Source of the DNA: Pseudomonadota bacterium
GTDB lineage: Bacteria > Pseudomonadota > Alphaproteobacteria > Rhizobiales > Rhizobiaceae
Length of the DNA: 22,187 nt
Direction of reading: 5' to 3'
Assembly: GCA_023433855.1 (NCBI GenBank)
Contig: JAEYTV010000013.1
Coordinates: forward strand, 1 to 22,187
How positions within the stretch are numbered: the first letter of the stretch is position 1; each line of letters opens with the position of its first letter. This document shows positions 14,878-22,187 of this stretch, piece after piece. A model generated the notes under the pieces. The model had not been told where the DNA came from, made no database searches, and saw only the letters and a program-made list of their open reading frames with translations. The translations under genes were made by a program, and so were the position numbers.

Positions 14878-17007
14878 TTGGACATCTTCTTCACGAGCTA
14901 CCGGTTGAACAGATCCGTTCTGATCCTCGCCGCGCTGGGTGTCGGCGCCGTCAGCGTTCCGAGCTTTGCGGGCTCGGTTGCGGAGAACTTCGTACCGCTT
15001 CCTTTCGTCAAGCCGGACAATCCGGCAAGCGCTCCCATGCCGGCCGCCATGCCGCATCCACAGGCACCGTCACCTGACGCCACCGGCACCATCCCGCCCA
15101 CCGAACTCCGCGGAGGCCGGCTGCAGTCCGCGCCTCTCCTCAAGAAAGGCCTCGATGCGTTGGCCGACAATGACGCCGCGAACGCGCGCAGCATCCGCGA
15201 CGCTCTCGCAGAAGACTCGCTTGACCGCCACATCCTGAGCTGGGCCATCGTCACCTCTGGCGCAACGGGCATCTCATCCGGCGAGATCGCCGCCGCAAAG
15301 CGGGAACTCGCCGGCTGGCCGGGCCTTGACAAGCTTCGCGCTCATTTCGAGCGTGCGCTCTATCATGAAAATCCTCCCGCATCCGCCGTCCTTGCAGCCA
15401 TGGGTTCAACGCCTCCCGAGACCGCGGAAGGCCAGATAATCCTCGCCCGGGCGCTTGCCTCGACCGGCCGCCAGGGCGATGCAGCCCGCACCCTTCGGCA
15501 GATCTGGACCTCGCACACGCTGACCAAGGCCATGGAAGACAGGATCATCGCCGAATTTGGCTCGCTCCTGACCGCTGCCGACCACAAGGCGCGGATGGAC
15601 TCCCTGTTGTACAAGGGACGCAGTTCCCAGGCCAAGCGCTTCGCAGAGCTGGGCAAGGCGCAGTCCCTCTACAAGGCTTGGAATGCCGTCATCAGCAATG
15701 CGAAAAACGCCGAGACACTTCTCGCCGCCGTCGACGGTTCCTGGAAGAGCGATCCTGGCTATCTTTTCGCGCGCGTGGAGCATCTGCGCCGGACGGATCG
15801 GTACTTCGAGGCCGCGGAGCTTCTGGAACGCGTTCCCCGCGATCGCACGAAACTCATCAACACGGAAGAATGGTGGAACGAGCGCCGTATCGTCGCACGC
15901 GGTCTTGCTGACCGGGCCCGGCCCGACCTTGCCTACAACCTCGTCGCGAACCATGTGGCAAGCGCCCCGACTGAGATCGTCGATGCAGAATTTCACGCGG
16001 GCTGGTATGCGTTGCAGGCGCTCGGAAAACCGGCCATTGCAGAAAAGCACTTCCGAAAGATCCTTGAAGCGTCCAACAGGCCGCTTTCGGTCTCGCGCGC
16101 TTTGTACTGGCTCGGGCGAACGGCCGAAGACGGAGGTCCCGGTCGGGCCGCCGAGTTCTTCAGCCAGGCTGCGCGCTATTCGGGCACGTTCTACGGCCAG
16201 TTGGCGGCTGCGAGACTCAATGTCAGGACCCTCGATGTCAGCTATCCCGCACCTTCTGAGATCGACCGCCGGAACTTCGAAGATCGCGAAGCAATCCGCG
16301 CGATAGCGCGCCTGGAAGCCGCCAATCATGGACGGCGCGCCGCCATGCTCTACCGAGCGCTCGCTGAAGAACTCACCAGTCCCGGCGAACTGGCCATGCT
16401 CGCCGCGCGCGCCGAATCGCGTAACAACCATGCGCTGTCGCTGCAGATCGGCAAAACCGCCTTCGGTCGAGGCATCGAAGTTGCCGCACTCGCCTATCCG
16501 CTCGGAGTCATTCCGACCGACGCCAACATAGCCGGCTCGGGCAAGGCTCTTGCCTACGCGATCGCACGGCAAGAAAGCGCCTTCAATCCTGCAGCCGTAT
16601 CGCCCGCCAATGCGCGAGGCCTTCTGCAGCTACTGCCAGGTACAGCGCAGGGAGTGGCAAAGCGCCATGGCCTCGGCTACGCCGCCGCCCGCCTGACGAG
16701 CGACCCCGGCTACAACGCGACGCTTGGTGCACATTATCTCGGAGAGCAGATCGACACCTTCGCCGGCTCATATGTGCTGACCTTCATCGCCTATAATGCG
16801 GGACCACGCCGGGTCGGCGAATGGATTGCCCGCTACGGAGATCCGAGAGGCAAACCACTCGATGAGGTGGTCGACTGGATCGAGCGGATCCCCTTCCCCG
16901 AGACCCGAAACTACGTGCAGCGGGTGATGGAAAACTACCAAGTCTACAAGACCCGGCTCGGACAAGCAGCGGATATCGAGGCTGACCTGCGTTTCGGGCG
17001 GCGCTAG
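14878..17007 (+). CDS. Soluble lytic transglycosylase (Slt type)
   Basis: This periplasmic enzyme would cleave peptidoglycan glycan strands, forming 1,6-anhydro-muramic ends. The 709-residue product has a signal peptide ([19 protein letters not shown], cleavage near residue 31), a Pro-rich linker, a long helical superhelix of tetratricopeptide-like repeats (about 80-540) and a C-terminal SLT domain (about 555-695). Catalytic Glu566 lies in [10 protein letters not shown], followed by [21 protein letters not shown], and [14 protein letters not shown] with [14 protein letters not shown]. Stops exclude starts before the TTG at 14878, which has no well-spaced ribosome binding site; a second TTG at 14905 (N-terminus [11 protein letters not shown]) is an equally likely start. 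Divergent from dapA. Confidence 0.93.
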   Translation: MDIFFTSYRLNRSVLILAALGVGAVSVPSFAGSVAENFVPLPFVKPDNPASAPMPAAMPHPQAPSPDATGTIPPTELRGGRLQSAPLLKKGLDALADNDAANARSIRDALAEDSLDRHILSWAIVTSGATGISSGEIAAAKRELAGWPGLDKLRAHFERALYHENPPASAVLAAMGSTPPETAEGQIILARALASTGRQGDAARTLRQIWTSHTLTKAMEDRIIAEFGSLLTAADHKARMDSLLYKGRSSQAKRFAELGKAQSLYKAWNAVISNAKNAETLLAAVDGSWKSDPGYLFARVEHLRRTDRYFEAAELLERVPRDRTKLINTEEWWNERRIVARGLADRARPDLAYNLVANHVASAPTEIVDAEFHAGWYALQALGKPAIAEKHFRKILEASNRPLSVSRALYWLGRTAEDGGPGRAAEFFSQAARYSGTFYGQLAAARLNVRTLDVSYPAPSEIDRRNFEDREAIRAIARLEAANHGRRAAMLYRALAEELTSPGELAMLAARAESRNNHALSLQIGKTAFGRGIEVAALAYPLGVIPTDANIAGSGKALAYAIARQESAFNPAAVSPANARGLLQLLPGTAQGVAKRHGLGYAAARLTSDPGYNATLGAHYLGEQIDTFAGSYVLTFIAYNAGPRRVGEWIARYGDPRGKPLDEVVDWIERIPFPETRNYVQRVMENYQVYKTRLGQAADIEADLRFGRR

Positions 17008-17118
17008 GGCCTCCCTCAACGGTTTGATCCGGCGCCTGGATCGGGCGGCCGGACACGCCGGATGGCGTGCACCTTCGGCAAGACGTCGGGGCTTCCAAGC
17101 GGCAGTACCCACGACACA

Positions 17119-17145
17119 CAAAAAGCCCGGCGCAAGGCCGGGCTT
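17119..17145 (-). terminator. Intrinsic terminator of the downstream porin gene
   Basis: AAGCCCGGC (17123-17131) and GCCGGGCTT (17137-17145) form a perfect 9-bp stem with a 5-base loop. On the minus strand a T-rich tract (GGGCTTTTTGTG) follows, 24 bases after the porin stop codon. No T run follows on the plus strand, so it serves the porin rather than the lytic transglycosylase. Confidence 0.85.
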
Positions 17146-17168
17146 CCAGAAGTTTCCGACAGCGCAGA

Positions 17169-18170
17169 TTAGAAGTCGCGCTGCAGACGGACCAGACCTG
17201 CCCAGTCTTCGGAGAGGTCGGAGTAACCGACAGCAACCTTGCTGGTAAGACCTTCGGTGATTGCGTAGTTGATGGTGGCACCGGCTGCCCAGTAGTCGCC
17301 GTCGTTGACGAAGCTGCCAGCCACGACGTCCGAGTTCCAGAAGTACTGGAATTCCGGAATGACCTGCAGCTTTTCGGTGACGTTCCACGCGTAAGCGGCA
17401 GCAACGGTCCACTCAGCCGACGAGTAGTACTCGTTGGGGTCGGAAGACCAGATACCAGCGAGGTAGAAGGTGCCTGGGCCCACTTCGGCCGAGCCGATCA
17501 CGCGGACAGCGCCGTCTTCTGAATCGAAGTCGTAGGAACCGAGCAATTCGATCTTAGCCGGGCCGAGAGCGGCCTGGATCACACCTTCGAGGCCGATGTC
17601 CTGGCCGCCGACGTCGCTCAGCTCGTCGACCTGGATGCCAGCGGTGAAGGCACCACCGGTATAGGTGTAGGAGATCGAGGTCAGACGGTTTGAGCCGAGA
17701 TCGTCGAGTTCACCCGGAAGATCATTGGCATCCCACCAGTTGAGGTAGGTACCGACCTTGAAGCCGCCGAGCTGGATGTAGACTTCATCTAGGTAGGCAT
17801 CATCATCGCCAGCAGAAGACGAAGAATCGCGCGTCGTATCAACGTGGAGTGCGATGAAGCCGGTCAGTTCGCCGAGTTCGGTGTCGCTTTTCGAGGTGAC
17901 GGCAATACGGCCGCGGGTCCATGCGTCCCAGTCACCATCATTGAATTCGTTCACATCGCGGCCGAAATCAACCTGGAAACGGACGTAACCGCCGACCTTG
18001 AGGCAGGTCTCAGTGCCGGGGATGTAGAAGTAGCCGGTGCCGAATGCGTCGCAAACGCGAACGTATTCCATGGGCTCCGGTTCTGCAGCTACGATGGCGT
18101 CAGCAGCCTGAGCGCCGGAGACTGCTGCGAGCGCAGCAGCGGAGCCGAGGAGAAGGCTCTTGATGTTCAT
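17169..18170 (-). CDS. Porin, RopA/Omp2 type (downstream copy)
   Basis: An outer-membrane general porin of the Porin_2 family (rhizobial RopA, Brucella Omp2), forming a 16-strand trimeric channel for small solutes. The 333 residues start with signal peptide MNIKSLLLGSAAALAAVSGA followed by QAADA (cleavage near residue 22) and the conserved CDAFGTGYFYIPGTETCLK with its two cysteines. Alternating strands and acidic loops follow, and the end LVRLQRDF has the terminal Phe needed for beta-barrel insertion. GGAGG stands eight bases before the ATG at 18170. Its first 70 residues differ from those of the upstream porin at one position only (V/I at residue 59). A terminator follows at 17119, and 214 bases separate it from the upstream copy. 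Confidence 0.95.
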   Translation of the reverse strand: MNIKSLLLGSAAALAAVSGAQAADAIVAAEPEPMEYVRVCDAFGTGYFYIPGTETCLKVGGYVRFQVDFGRDVNEFNDGDWDAWTRGRIAVTSKSDTELGELTGFIALHVDTTRDSSSSAGDDDAYLDEVYIQLGGFKVGTYLNWWDANDLPGELDDLGSNRLTSISYTYTGGAFTAGIQVDELSDVGGQDIGLEGVIQAALGPAKIELLGSYDFDSEDGAVRVIGSAEVGPGTFYLAGIWSSDPNEYYSSAEWTVAAAYAWNVTEKLQVIPEFQYFWNSDVVAGSFVNDGDYWAAGATINYAITEGLTSKVAVGYSDLSEDWAGLVRLQRDF

Positions 18171-18326
18171 TTTCTTGACCTCCAAGTCACATTCTTAGCG
18201 GCACCTGAATCATCAGATGTCGGAGTACAATCTAGTGTGGAAAACTGGTGCGCCGCAACACGATTGGCGCCGTCCGGCCGCCGCCTTGACGTCATTGAAC
18301 CGCCGACGTCTCTTTTTTGTCACAAA

Positions 18327-18356
18327 GCAAAACTCCCCCGGCAAGCCGGGGGAGTT
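18327..18356 (-). terminator. Strong intrinsic terminator of the upstream porin gene
   Basis: AACTCCCCCGGC (18331-18342) and GCCGGGGGAGTT (18345-18356) form a perfect, very GC-rich stem of up to 12 bp. On the minus strand GTTTTGCTTTG follows. It lies 28 bases after the porin stop codon and separates the two porin genes into distinct transcripts. Confidence 0.88.
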
Positions 18357-18384
18357 CATCAATCAAACCGACGATACGGTCAGA

Positions 18385-19446
18385 TTAGAAGTCGCGCTGC
18401 AGACGGACGAAGCCGGATACTGTGTCCGGTTCATCCTGATACTGCACGGACACCTTGCTGGAAAGACCAGTGGTGATTGCGTAATCGAGGGTTACACCTG
18501 CGCGCCAGTCATCGTCGCCGTCGTTGAACTCGTCGAAGACATACTGGATGCCGGGGGTGACCGTGAAGCGGTCGGTTGCCTTGAAGGCATACGACGCAGC
18601 CACAGACCATTCACCAGCCAAGTCGGTGGCGCTGCCGCCCGCATTGATGTTGCCGCCGTAGTAAGCGGACGGGTCAGATGCCCAGATTACGAAGCCCTGC
18701 AGAATGCCCGGACCAACTTCAGCGCTTGCCAACAGACGGACGGCACCTTCTTCGGCACCGAAGTCGTAGGAGCCGAGCAGGTCGACCGCCACGCCGCCGA
18801 ACTTGGCGGTGATGAGTCCTTCGATACCGACTTCCTGACCACCGTCAACAGGACCTACGCCACTGCCATAGCTCAGCTCGTCCAGCTGAATGCCAGCAGC
18901 GAACGCTTCGCCGGTATAGGTGTAAGCGATCGAGGTGTAACGAACCTGAGCGCCACCGGCGTTGCTGTCGGTTTCACCATTGATTCCCTTATCCCACCAG
19001 TTGAGGTAGGTACCAGCCTTGAAGCCGCCGAGCTGGAGGTAGACTTCATCCAGGTAAGCGTCATCGTCAGCGTTGGAAGAAGACGTATTTTCCGACGTAT
19101 CAACATGAAGCGCGATAAAGCCGGTCAGCTCGCCGAGCTCAGTATCACTCTTAGAGGTAACGGCGATACGGCCGCGGGTCCACGCATCCCAATCACTGCC
19201 TTCCGGGTCGCGAGCGCCAGCCGGGAACGAGTCATCACCGAAGTCAACCTGGAAACGGACGTAACCGCCGATCTTGAGGCAGGTTTCGGTGCCGGGGATG
19301 TAGAAGTAGCCGGTGCCGAACGCGTCGCAAACGCGAACGTATTCCATGGGCTCCGGCTCAGCAGCGACGATAGCGTCGGCAGCCTGGGCGCCGGATACTG
19401 CTGCGAGGGCAGCAGCGGAGCCGAGAAGAAGGCTCTTGATGTTCAT
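18385..19446 (-). CDS. Porin, RopA/Omp2 type (upstream copy)
   Basis: Second outer-membrane porin of the same family, 353 residues. It shares with its neighbour the signal peptide, the CDAFGTGYFYIPGTETCLK segment, long matching stretches such as WDAWTRGRIAVTSKSDTELG and DDDAYLDEVYLQLGGFKAGT, and the C-terminal GFVRLQRDF. Differences cluster in loop-like segments, for example SFPAGARDPEGSD against a shorter loop in the other copy, and GGNINAGGSATDLAG, absent there. The ATG at 19446 follows GGAGG at six bases; the frame stays open to 19596 without family resemblance. The 400-base upstream region gives room for a long leader and regulators. Expression may differ between the copies, but this cannot be seen here. 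Confidence 0.95.
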   Translation of the reverse strand: MNIKSLLLGSAAALAAVSGAQAADAIVAAEPEPMEYVRVCDAFGTGYFYIPGTETCLKIGGYVRFQVDFGDDSFPAGARDPEGSDWDAWTRGRIAVTSKSDTELGELTGFIALHVDTSENTSSSNADDDAYLDEVYLQLGGFKAGTYLNWWDKGINGETDSNAGGAQVRYTSIAYTYTGEAFAAGIQLDELSYGSGVGPVDGGQEVGIEGLITAKFGGVAVDLLGSYDFGAEEGAVRLLASAEVGPGILQGFVIWASDPSAYYGGNINAGGSATDLAGEWSVAASYAFKATDRFTVTPGIQYVFDEFNDGDDDWRAGVTLDYAITTGLSSKVSVQYQDEPDTVSGFVRLQRDF

Positions 19447-19568
19447 TTTTGACCTCCAGTCAAAGTTTCGTATGGGTTTGGGTTTTTTTTGCTGAAGGAC
19501 AGCGTTCCCTGCCCCATCCCCGTCGATTTCCAGAAGAAGGACGATCCACCGCCTCGCTTCCGAATGTG

Positions 19569-19596
19569 AAAATACAAGAGGACCGATGTCATGCAA
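19569..19596 (-). promoter_or_regulatory. Candidate promoter of the upstream porin
   Basis: On the minus strand TTGCAT (19596-19591) and TATTTT (19574-19569) are 16 bases apart. The transcript would carry a leader of about 115 bases before the porin ATG. This is the best pair I could find and is not strong. Confidence 0.33.
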
Positions 19597-19710
19597 TCGT
19601 GAACTACCGCCGTGCGTGGTTCACACACCTGCTTCGATCAGGCCTGTTGCCGAAAGGACACAAAGACGGCAGGGCCAAGGCCTGTTATTTTACGCTTTGT
19701 TAAGAAGGGG

Positions 19711-19740
19711 TTGCCCGGCAGACACTTAGAAGCCGGGTAA
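19711..19740 (-). terminator. Possible terminator after tRNA-Ser
   Basis: TTGCCCGGC and GCCGGGTAA can form a 9-bp stem with one G-T pair and a 12-base loop. Only a weak pyrimidine tract (CCCCTTCTT) follows on the minus strand, about 110 bases after the tRNA. Confidence 0.3.
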
Positions 19741-19847
19741 AGCGGCGCGCGGGAATCGCTGCCGTCCGAGCTACGCGCCCTGCGTGGCGGACCATGTGCG
19801 GCAAGCGCTTGTGATTCTCTTGAGAATGGCGGCCCTGGAGACCAAGA

Positions 19848-19938
19848 TGGCGGAGAGGATGGGATTCGAACCCACGATACGCTTTTGACGTATACTCCCT
19901 TAGCAGGGGAGCGCCTTCGACCACTCGGCCACCTCTCC
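19848..19938 (-). tRNA. tRNA-Ser (anticodon GCU)
   Basis: On the minus strand the molecule starts GGAGAGG and ends CCTCTCC, discriminator G and an encoded CCA, so the acceptor stem is a perfect 7 bp. The D arm contains GGCCGAGTGGTCGAAGGC. The anticodon stem CTCCC/GGGAG encloses a loop with CTGCTAA, anticodon GCU, reading serine AGC/AGU. A long variable arm (TATACGTCAAAAGCGTATC region) marks it as a class II tRNA, and the T arm has GGGTTCGAATCCC. The length of 91 bases with CCA fits tRNA-Ser. Confidence 0.97.
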
Positions 19939-19947
19939 GTCGCGGTC

Positions 19948-19976
19948 TAACTATGTCGAAGGCCTAGTGAATGCAA
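19948..19976 (-). promoter_or_regulatory. Candidate tRNA-Ser promoter
   Basis: On the minus strand TTGCAT (19976-19971), preceded by C, and TAGTTA (19953-19948) are 17 bases apart, placing the start site only a few bases before the mature tRNA end. Confidence 0.5.
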
Positions 19977-20087
19977 GGCCTTTATGAGACCGTCCAAAGC
20001 TTTCCGGCAAACGGCTAGGCGGAGATCGGCGAACCCTCTGTGGCGCCGACAAGGAAGGCCGCCCCATGACGGGCGGAGCCGATGCCT

Positions 20088-20888
20088 TCAGTATCCGGCC
20101 GCCGGCCCTGCCTTGCCCGGCCCGCGCCCGTAGCGCGCGGCAAGCCCGCGCAGGGCAGCGGAAAACTCGGTAACGTCAGCGCCAACCGCGACAAACGTCG
20201 CGCCCAGATCGAGATATCGGCGGTTCAGCGATTCGCTGAAGGTCAGGATGCCGGCCGCCTTGCCCGAGGCAACGATCGTGGAAATCGCCTTCTCGATCAC
20301 CTCCTGGACTTCGGGCGCCTCCATTCGGCCAAGATAACCCATGTCGGCGGAAAGATCGGCCGGACCGATGAAGATGCCGTCGACGCCGTCCACGGCGGCG
20401 ATGTTCTCCAGGTCGCGAATCGCGGCCATCGTTTCAGCCTGCACGAGGAGGCAGATCTCTTCGGCGGCAGTGTCGGCGTAATCAGCAATCAAGTTGAAAG
20501 CGGAGGCCCTTGCGACCGCTGCTCCGACGCCGCGGATGCCGCGTGGCGGATAGTGGACGGCACGCACGAGTTCCTTCGCCTGCTCGGCCGAATCGACCAT
20601 CGGGACAAGCAGGTTACGCGCGCCGATGTCGAGCAGCTGCTTGATCATCCAGCTCTCTCCCATGGGCGAACGGACCACAACCTCGGAGGGGGAGCCCGAA
20701 AGCGCCTGAAGCTGCGCCATGATGCTGCGCAAGTCGTTGGGGCCATGCTCGCCATCGATCACGAGCCAGTCGAACCCGCATGTGCCGGCAATCTCGGCAG
20801 TCAGCGGCTCGCCCGTATCCAGCCAGAGGCCGATCTGCTCCCGACCTTGCCTCAGTGCAGCCTTGAACTGGTTTTTGGACGCCGGCAT
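20088..20888 (-). CDS. HpcH/HpaI family aldolase
   Basis: A class II (metal-dependent) aldolase of the HpcH/HpaI family, in which the best-known members split 4-hydroxy-2-oxoheptanedioate to pyruvate and succinate semialdehyde in homoprotocatechuate breakdown. The 266 residues show the family motifs: FDWLVIDGEHGPNDLRS with Asp45 and His48, the arginine in VVVRSP, LVPMVDSAEQAKELVRAVHYPPRGIRGVG, the metal-binding Glu in CLLVQAETMAAI and Asp in FIGPADLSADMGY. The ATG at 20888 is preferred to 20897 because AAGGA is ten bases upstream of the former and almost touches the latter. The reductase stop lies just upstream, so the two are probably co-transcribed. No other hpa/hpc genes are nearby; the natural substrate is uncertain. 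Confidence 0.9.
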   Translation of the reverse strand: MPASKNQFKAALRQGREQIGLWLDTGEPLTAEIAGTCGFDWLVIDGEHGPNDLRSIMAQLQALSGSPSEVVVRSPMGESWMIKQLLDIGARNLLVPMVDSAEQAKELVRAVHYPPRGIRGVGAAVARASAFNLIADYADTAAEEICLLVQAETMAAIRDLENIAAVDGVDGIFIGPADLSADMGYLGRMEAPEVQEVIEKAISTIVASGKAAGILTFSESLNRRYLDLGATFVAVGADVTEFSAALRGLAARYGRGPGKAGPAAGY

Positions 20889-20902
20889 GGTGATCATGTC
20901 CT

Positions 20903-22120
20903 TCAGGCAAGAAGCTGCTTCAGATCGGCGGCCGGATCAGCGAGGGTCGCCCTGTTCGGCTCGATTCCGCTTTCCAGCATCCTCTTGCCGGTCACATAAG
21001 CTTTCGCATCGTTGACCGCATCGACGGCGATGAACCTGCCCTCGCGGAAATACCAGATGGACAGGCTTCCTTCGCGGGCGCCCGGCCGCACGAGCGTCTC
21101 ATCATATCCCATGTTGAAACCCGCGATCTGCAATTTCACGTCATACTGATCCGACCAGAACCACGGCTTCGCCTCATAGGCCACCTCGCTGCCCGCCATC
21201 ACCGCGGCCGCGGCTTCGGCCTGATCGACGGCGTTCTGCACCGATTCGAGGCGTATCCGGCTCCCCTTCCAGGGCAGCATCGCGCAATCGCCCATGGCGA
21301 AGATGGAAGGGTCGGAGGTACGGGCAAACTCATCGACGATGATTCCGTTTCCGACATCGAGGCCGCAATCCTGCGCAAGCCGGTCGTTGGGGGTCACGCC
21401 GATACCGACGATAACCAGATCGACATCGATCACGCTGCCGTCGGAGAGCTCGGCCGAGCGCACCTTGCCGTCCTCGCCGACGAGGCGATGCAGCCCGGTC
21501 TTCTCCCGGATGGCCACGCCATGGCTCTGGTGAATGGCTCGCATGACGTCGGCGGTCTCGCTTGCGGCGACCCGCTGAAGGATACGGTCCGCCATCTCGA
21601 TGAGCGTCACCTCAAGCCCCAGATGACGCGCGACTGCCGCTGCCTCGAGGCCGATATAGCCGCCCCCTATTATAAGGAGTCGGCGGCCCGGACGCATCTC
21701 GCCGGCCAGGAGGTCGGCATCCCGCTTGTCCCGCACGGTGTATACGCCGCCGAGTTCGCCGCCGATGCTGGCCGGCAGGGTACGCGGCGTGGAGCCGGTT
21801 GCAAGGGCCAGCGTCTCGTATTCCAGCAGCGCGCCGTCCTGCATACGGACCGTTTTGTTGCTCCGGTCGATCTCCTCGACAAAGGTGGAAAGCAGCAGCT
21901 CCACGTCGTTGTCCGGATACCAGCTGGCCGGGCGGAAGGTCAGCCGTTCAAACTCCATCTCACCGAGCAGGTATTTCTTGGAAAGCGGCGGGCGCTGGTA
22001 GGGAACGACCTCCTCGGCGCCAATCATCGTGATGGGGCGCGCGTCCTTCAACGCCCGGAGCTTGGCCGCGAGCGCGAAACCCGCCTGCCCTGCACCGACA
22101 ATCACCAACCTGCCCGTCAC
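20903..22120 (-). CDS. FAD-dependent NAD(P)H:ferredoxin-type reductase
   Basis: A flavoprotein of the pyridine nucleotide-disulphide oxidoreductase superfamily that resembles rhodocoxin/putidaredoxin/ferredoxin reductases, passing electrons from NAD(P)H to a small iron-sulphur protein. The product of 405 residues has the FAD fingerprint RLVIVGAGQAGFALAAKLR at the N-terminus, PYQRPPLSKKYLLG, the second nucleotide fold LLIIGGGYIGLEAAAVARHLG near 150, IVGIGVTPND, the FAD motif SIFAMGDCA and a C-terminal reductase domain starting near KPWFWSDQYDVKLQIAG. The GTG at 22120 is preferred because AGGGG lies eight bases upstream; an in-frame GTG at 22129 is possible. No ferredoxin or oxygenase gene is visible in the window; partners may lie beyond its edge. 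Confidence 0.9.
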   Translation of the reverse strand: MTGRLVIVGAGQAGFALAAKLRALKDARPITMIGAEEVVPYQRPPLSKKYLLGEMEFERLTFRPASWYPDNDVELLLSTFVEEIDRSNKTVRMQDGALLEYETLALATGSTPRTLPASIGGELGGVYTVRDKRDADLLAGEMRPGRRLLIIGGGYIGLEAAAVARHLGLEVTLIEMADRILQRVAASETADVMRAIHQSHGVAIREKTGLHRLVGEDGKVRSAELSDGSVIDVDLVIVGIGVTPNDRLAQDCGLDVGNGIIVDEFARTSDPSIFAMGDCAMLPWKGSRIRLESVQNAVDQAEAAAAVMAGSEVAYEAKPWFWSDQYDVKLQIAGFNMGYDETLVRPGAREGSLSIWYFREGRFIAVDAVNDAKAYVTGKRMLESGIEPNRATLADPAADLKQLLA

Positions 22121-22187
22121 CTTGTCCACCCCTCCCAGCTCTTGAACTGTCGAGATAACACCATCGATCCGTCTGCAGGGGTATCGT

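Larger units (their letters stand above)
19447..19847. other. Intergenic region between tRNA-Ser and the upstream porin
   Basis: About 400 bases without a supported gene. It holds a possible porin promoter (TTGCAT and TATTTT, 19596-19569), an inverted repeat near 19711-19740 that could end the tRNA transcript, and a short palindrome ATTCTCTTGAGAAT at 19814-19827. The long distance allows a leader of more than 100 bases. Confidence 0.5.

Noticed and set aside
15406..16572. A 388-codon frame antisense to the lytic transglycosylase
   Set aside because: No ribosome binding site or family motif; the sense frame has a complete signal peptide and SLT domain.
18217..19452. A 411-codon frame antisense to the upstream porin
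   Set aside because: It arises from porin codon bias; the same kind of frame exists opposite the other porin (17844-18476) and the translations share mirror-image segments, as expected for shadows of paralogues.
19814..19827. ATTCTC-TT-GAGAAT palindrome as a terminator of tRNA-Ser
   Set aside because: The arms are only six bases with a two-base loop and no T run follows.
19848..19938. tRNA-Ser as a phage or island attachment site
   Set aside because: No integrase, no repeated tRNA 3' end and no compositional break were seen in the flanks.

Overview
The window looks like chromosomal DNA of an alphaproteobacterium of the Rhizobiaceae (Rhizobium/Sinorhizobium/Agrobacterium type). Reasons: high G+C with strong GC3 codon use, two RopA/Omp2-type porins (Porin_2 family), a single bifunctional Rsh next to rpoZ, the gene runs acpS-lepB-rnc-era and dapA-smpB, a DUF3563 mini-protein, and a promoter close to the rhizobial CTTGAC-N17-CTATAT form. 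Genus and species cannot be fixed from the sequence alone. I see no integrase, transposase, IS end, CRISPR array or phage gene; almost everything reads as ordinary vertical core genome.

Layout. 1-2.1 kb: an MFS transporter (+) converges on recO (-) with a 6-base gap. 2.3-3.2 kb: a small secreted protein (+) overlaps tail-to-tail with a stand-alone PAS protein (-). 3.3-6.2 kb: the minus-strand cluster acpS-lepB-rnc-era, with lepB/rnc sharing one base and rnc/era abutting; it covers acyl-carrier-protein activation, protein export, RNA processing and ribosome assembly. 6.2-7.0 kb: a mostly gene-poor stretch holding a 51-aa DUF3563 gene with its own promoter. 7.0-10.7 kb: a YrbL-like kinase-fold protein preceded by Pho-box-like repeats, then rsh and rpoZ, all on minus. 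11.0-13.6 kb: an NYN/LabA protein (+), a YbhN-like membrane protein (-), a stand-alone WYL-type protein (-) and smpB (-). 13.8-17.0 kb: dapA (-) diverges from a Slt-type lytic transglycosylase (+), so lysine/diaminopimelate synthesis and peptidoglycan turnover share an intergenic region. 17.2-19.4 kb: two tandem porin paralogues, each followed by a clear intrinsic terminator. 19.8-19.9 kb: tRNA-Ser(GCU). 20.1-22.1 kb: a two-gene unit of an FAD-dependent ferredoxin-type reductase and an HpcH/HpaI aldolase.

I did not find a convincing new system. The observations most worth checking are a triple 11-bp PhoB-type repeat upstream of the yrbL-like gene, a 13-bp palindrome over the predicted -35 of the NYN gene, the near-identical 5' ends of the porin pair, and the unexplained stretch between acpS and the DUF3563 gene. 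All functional statements rest on reading motifs by eye; no database search was possible.
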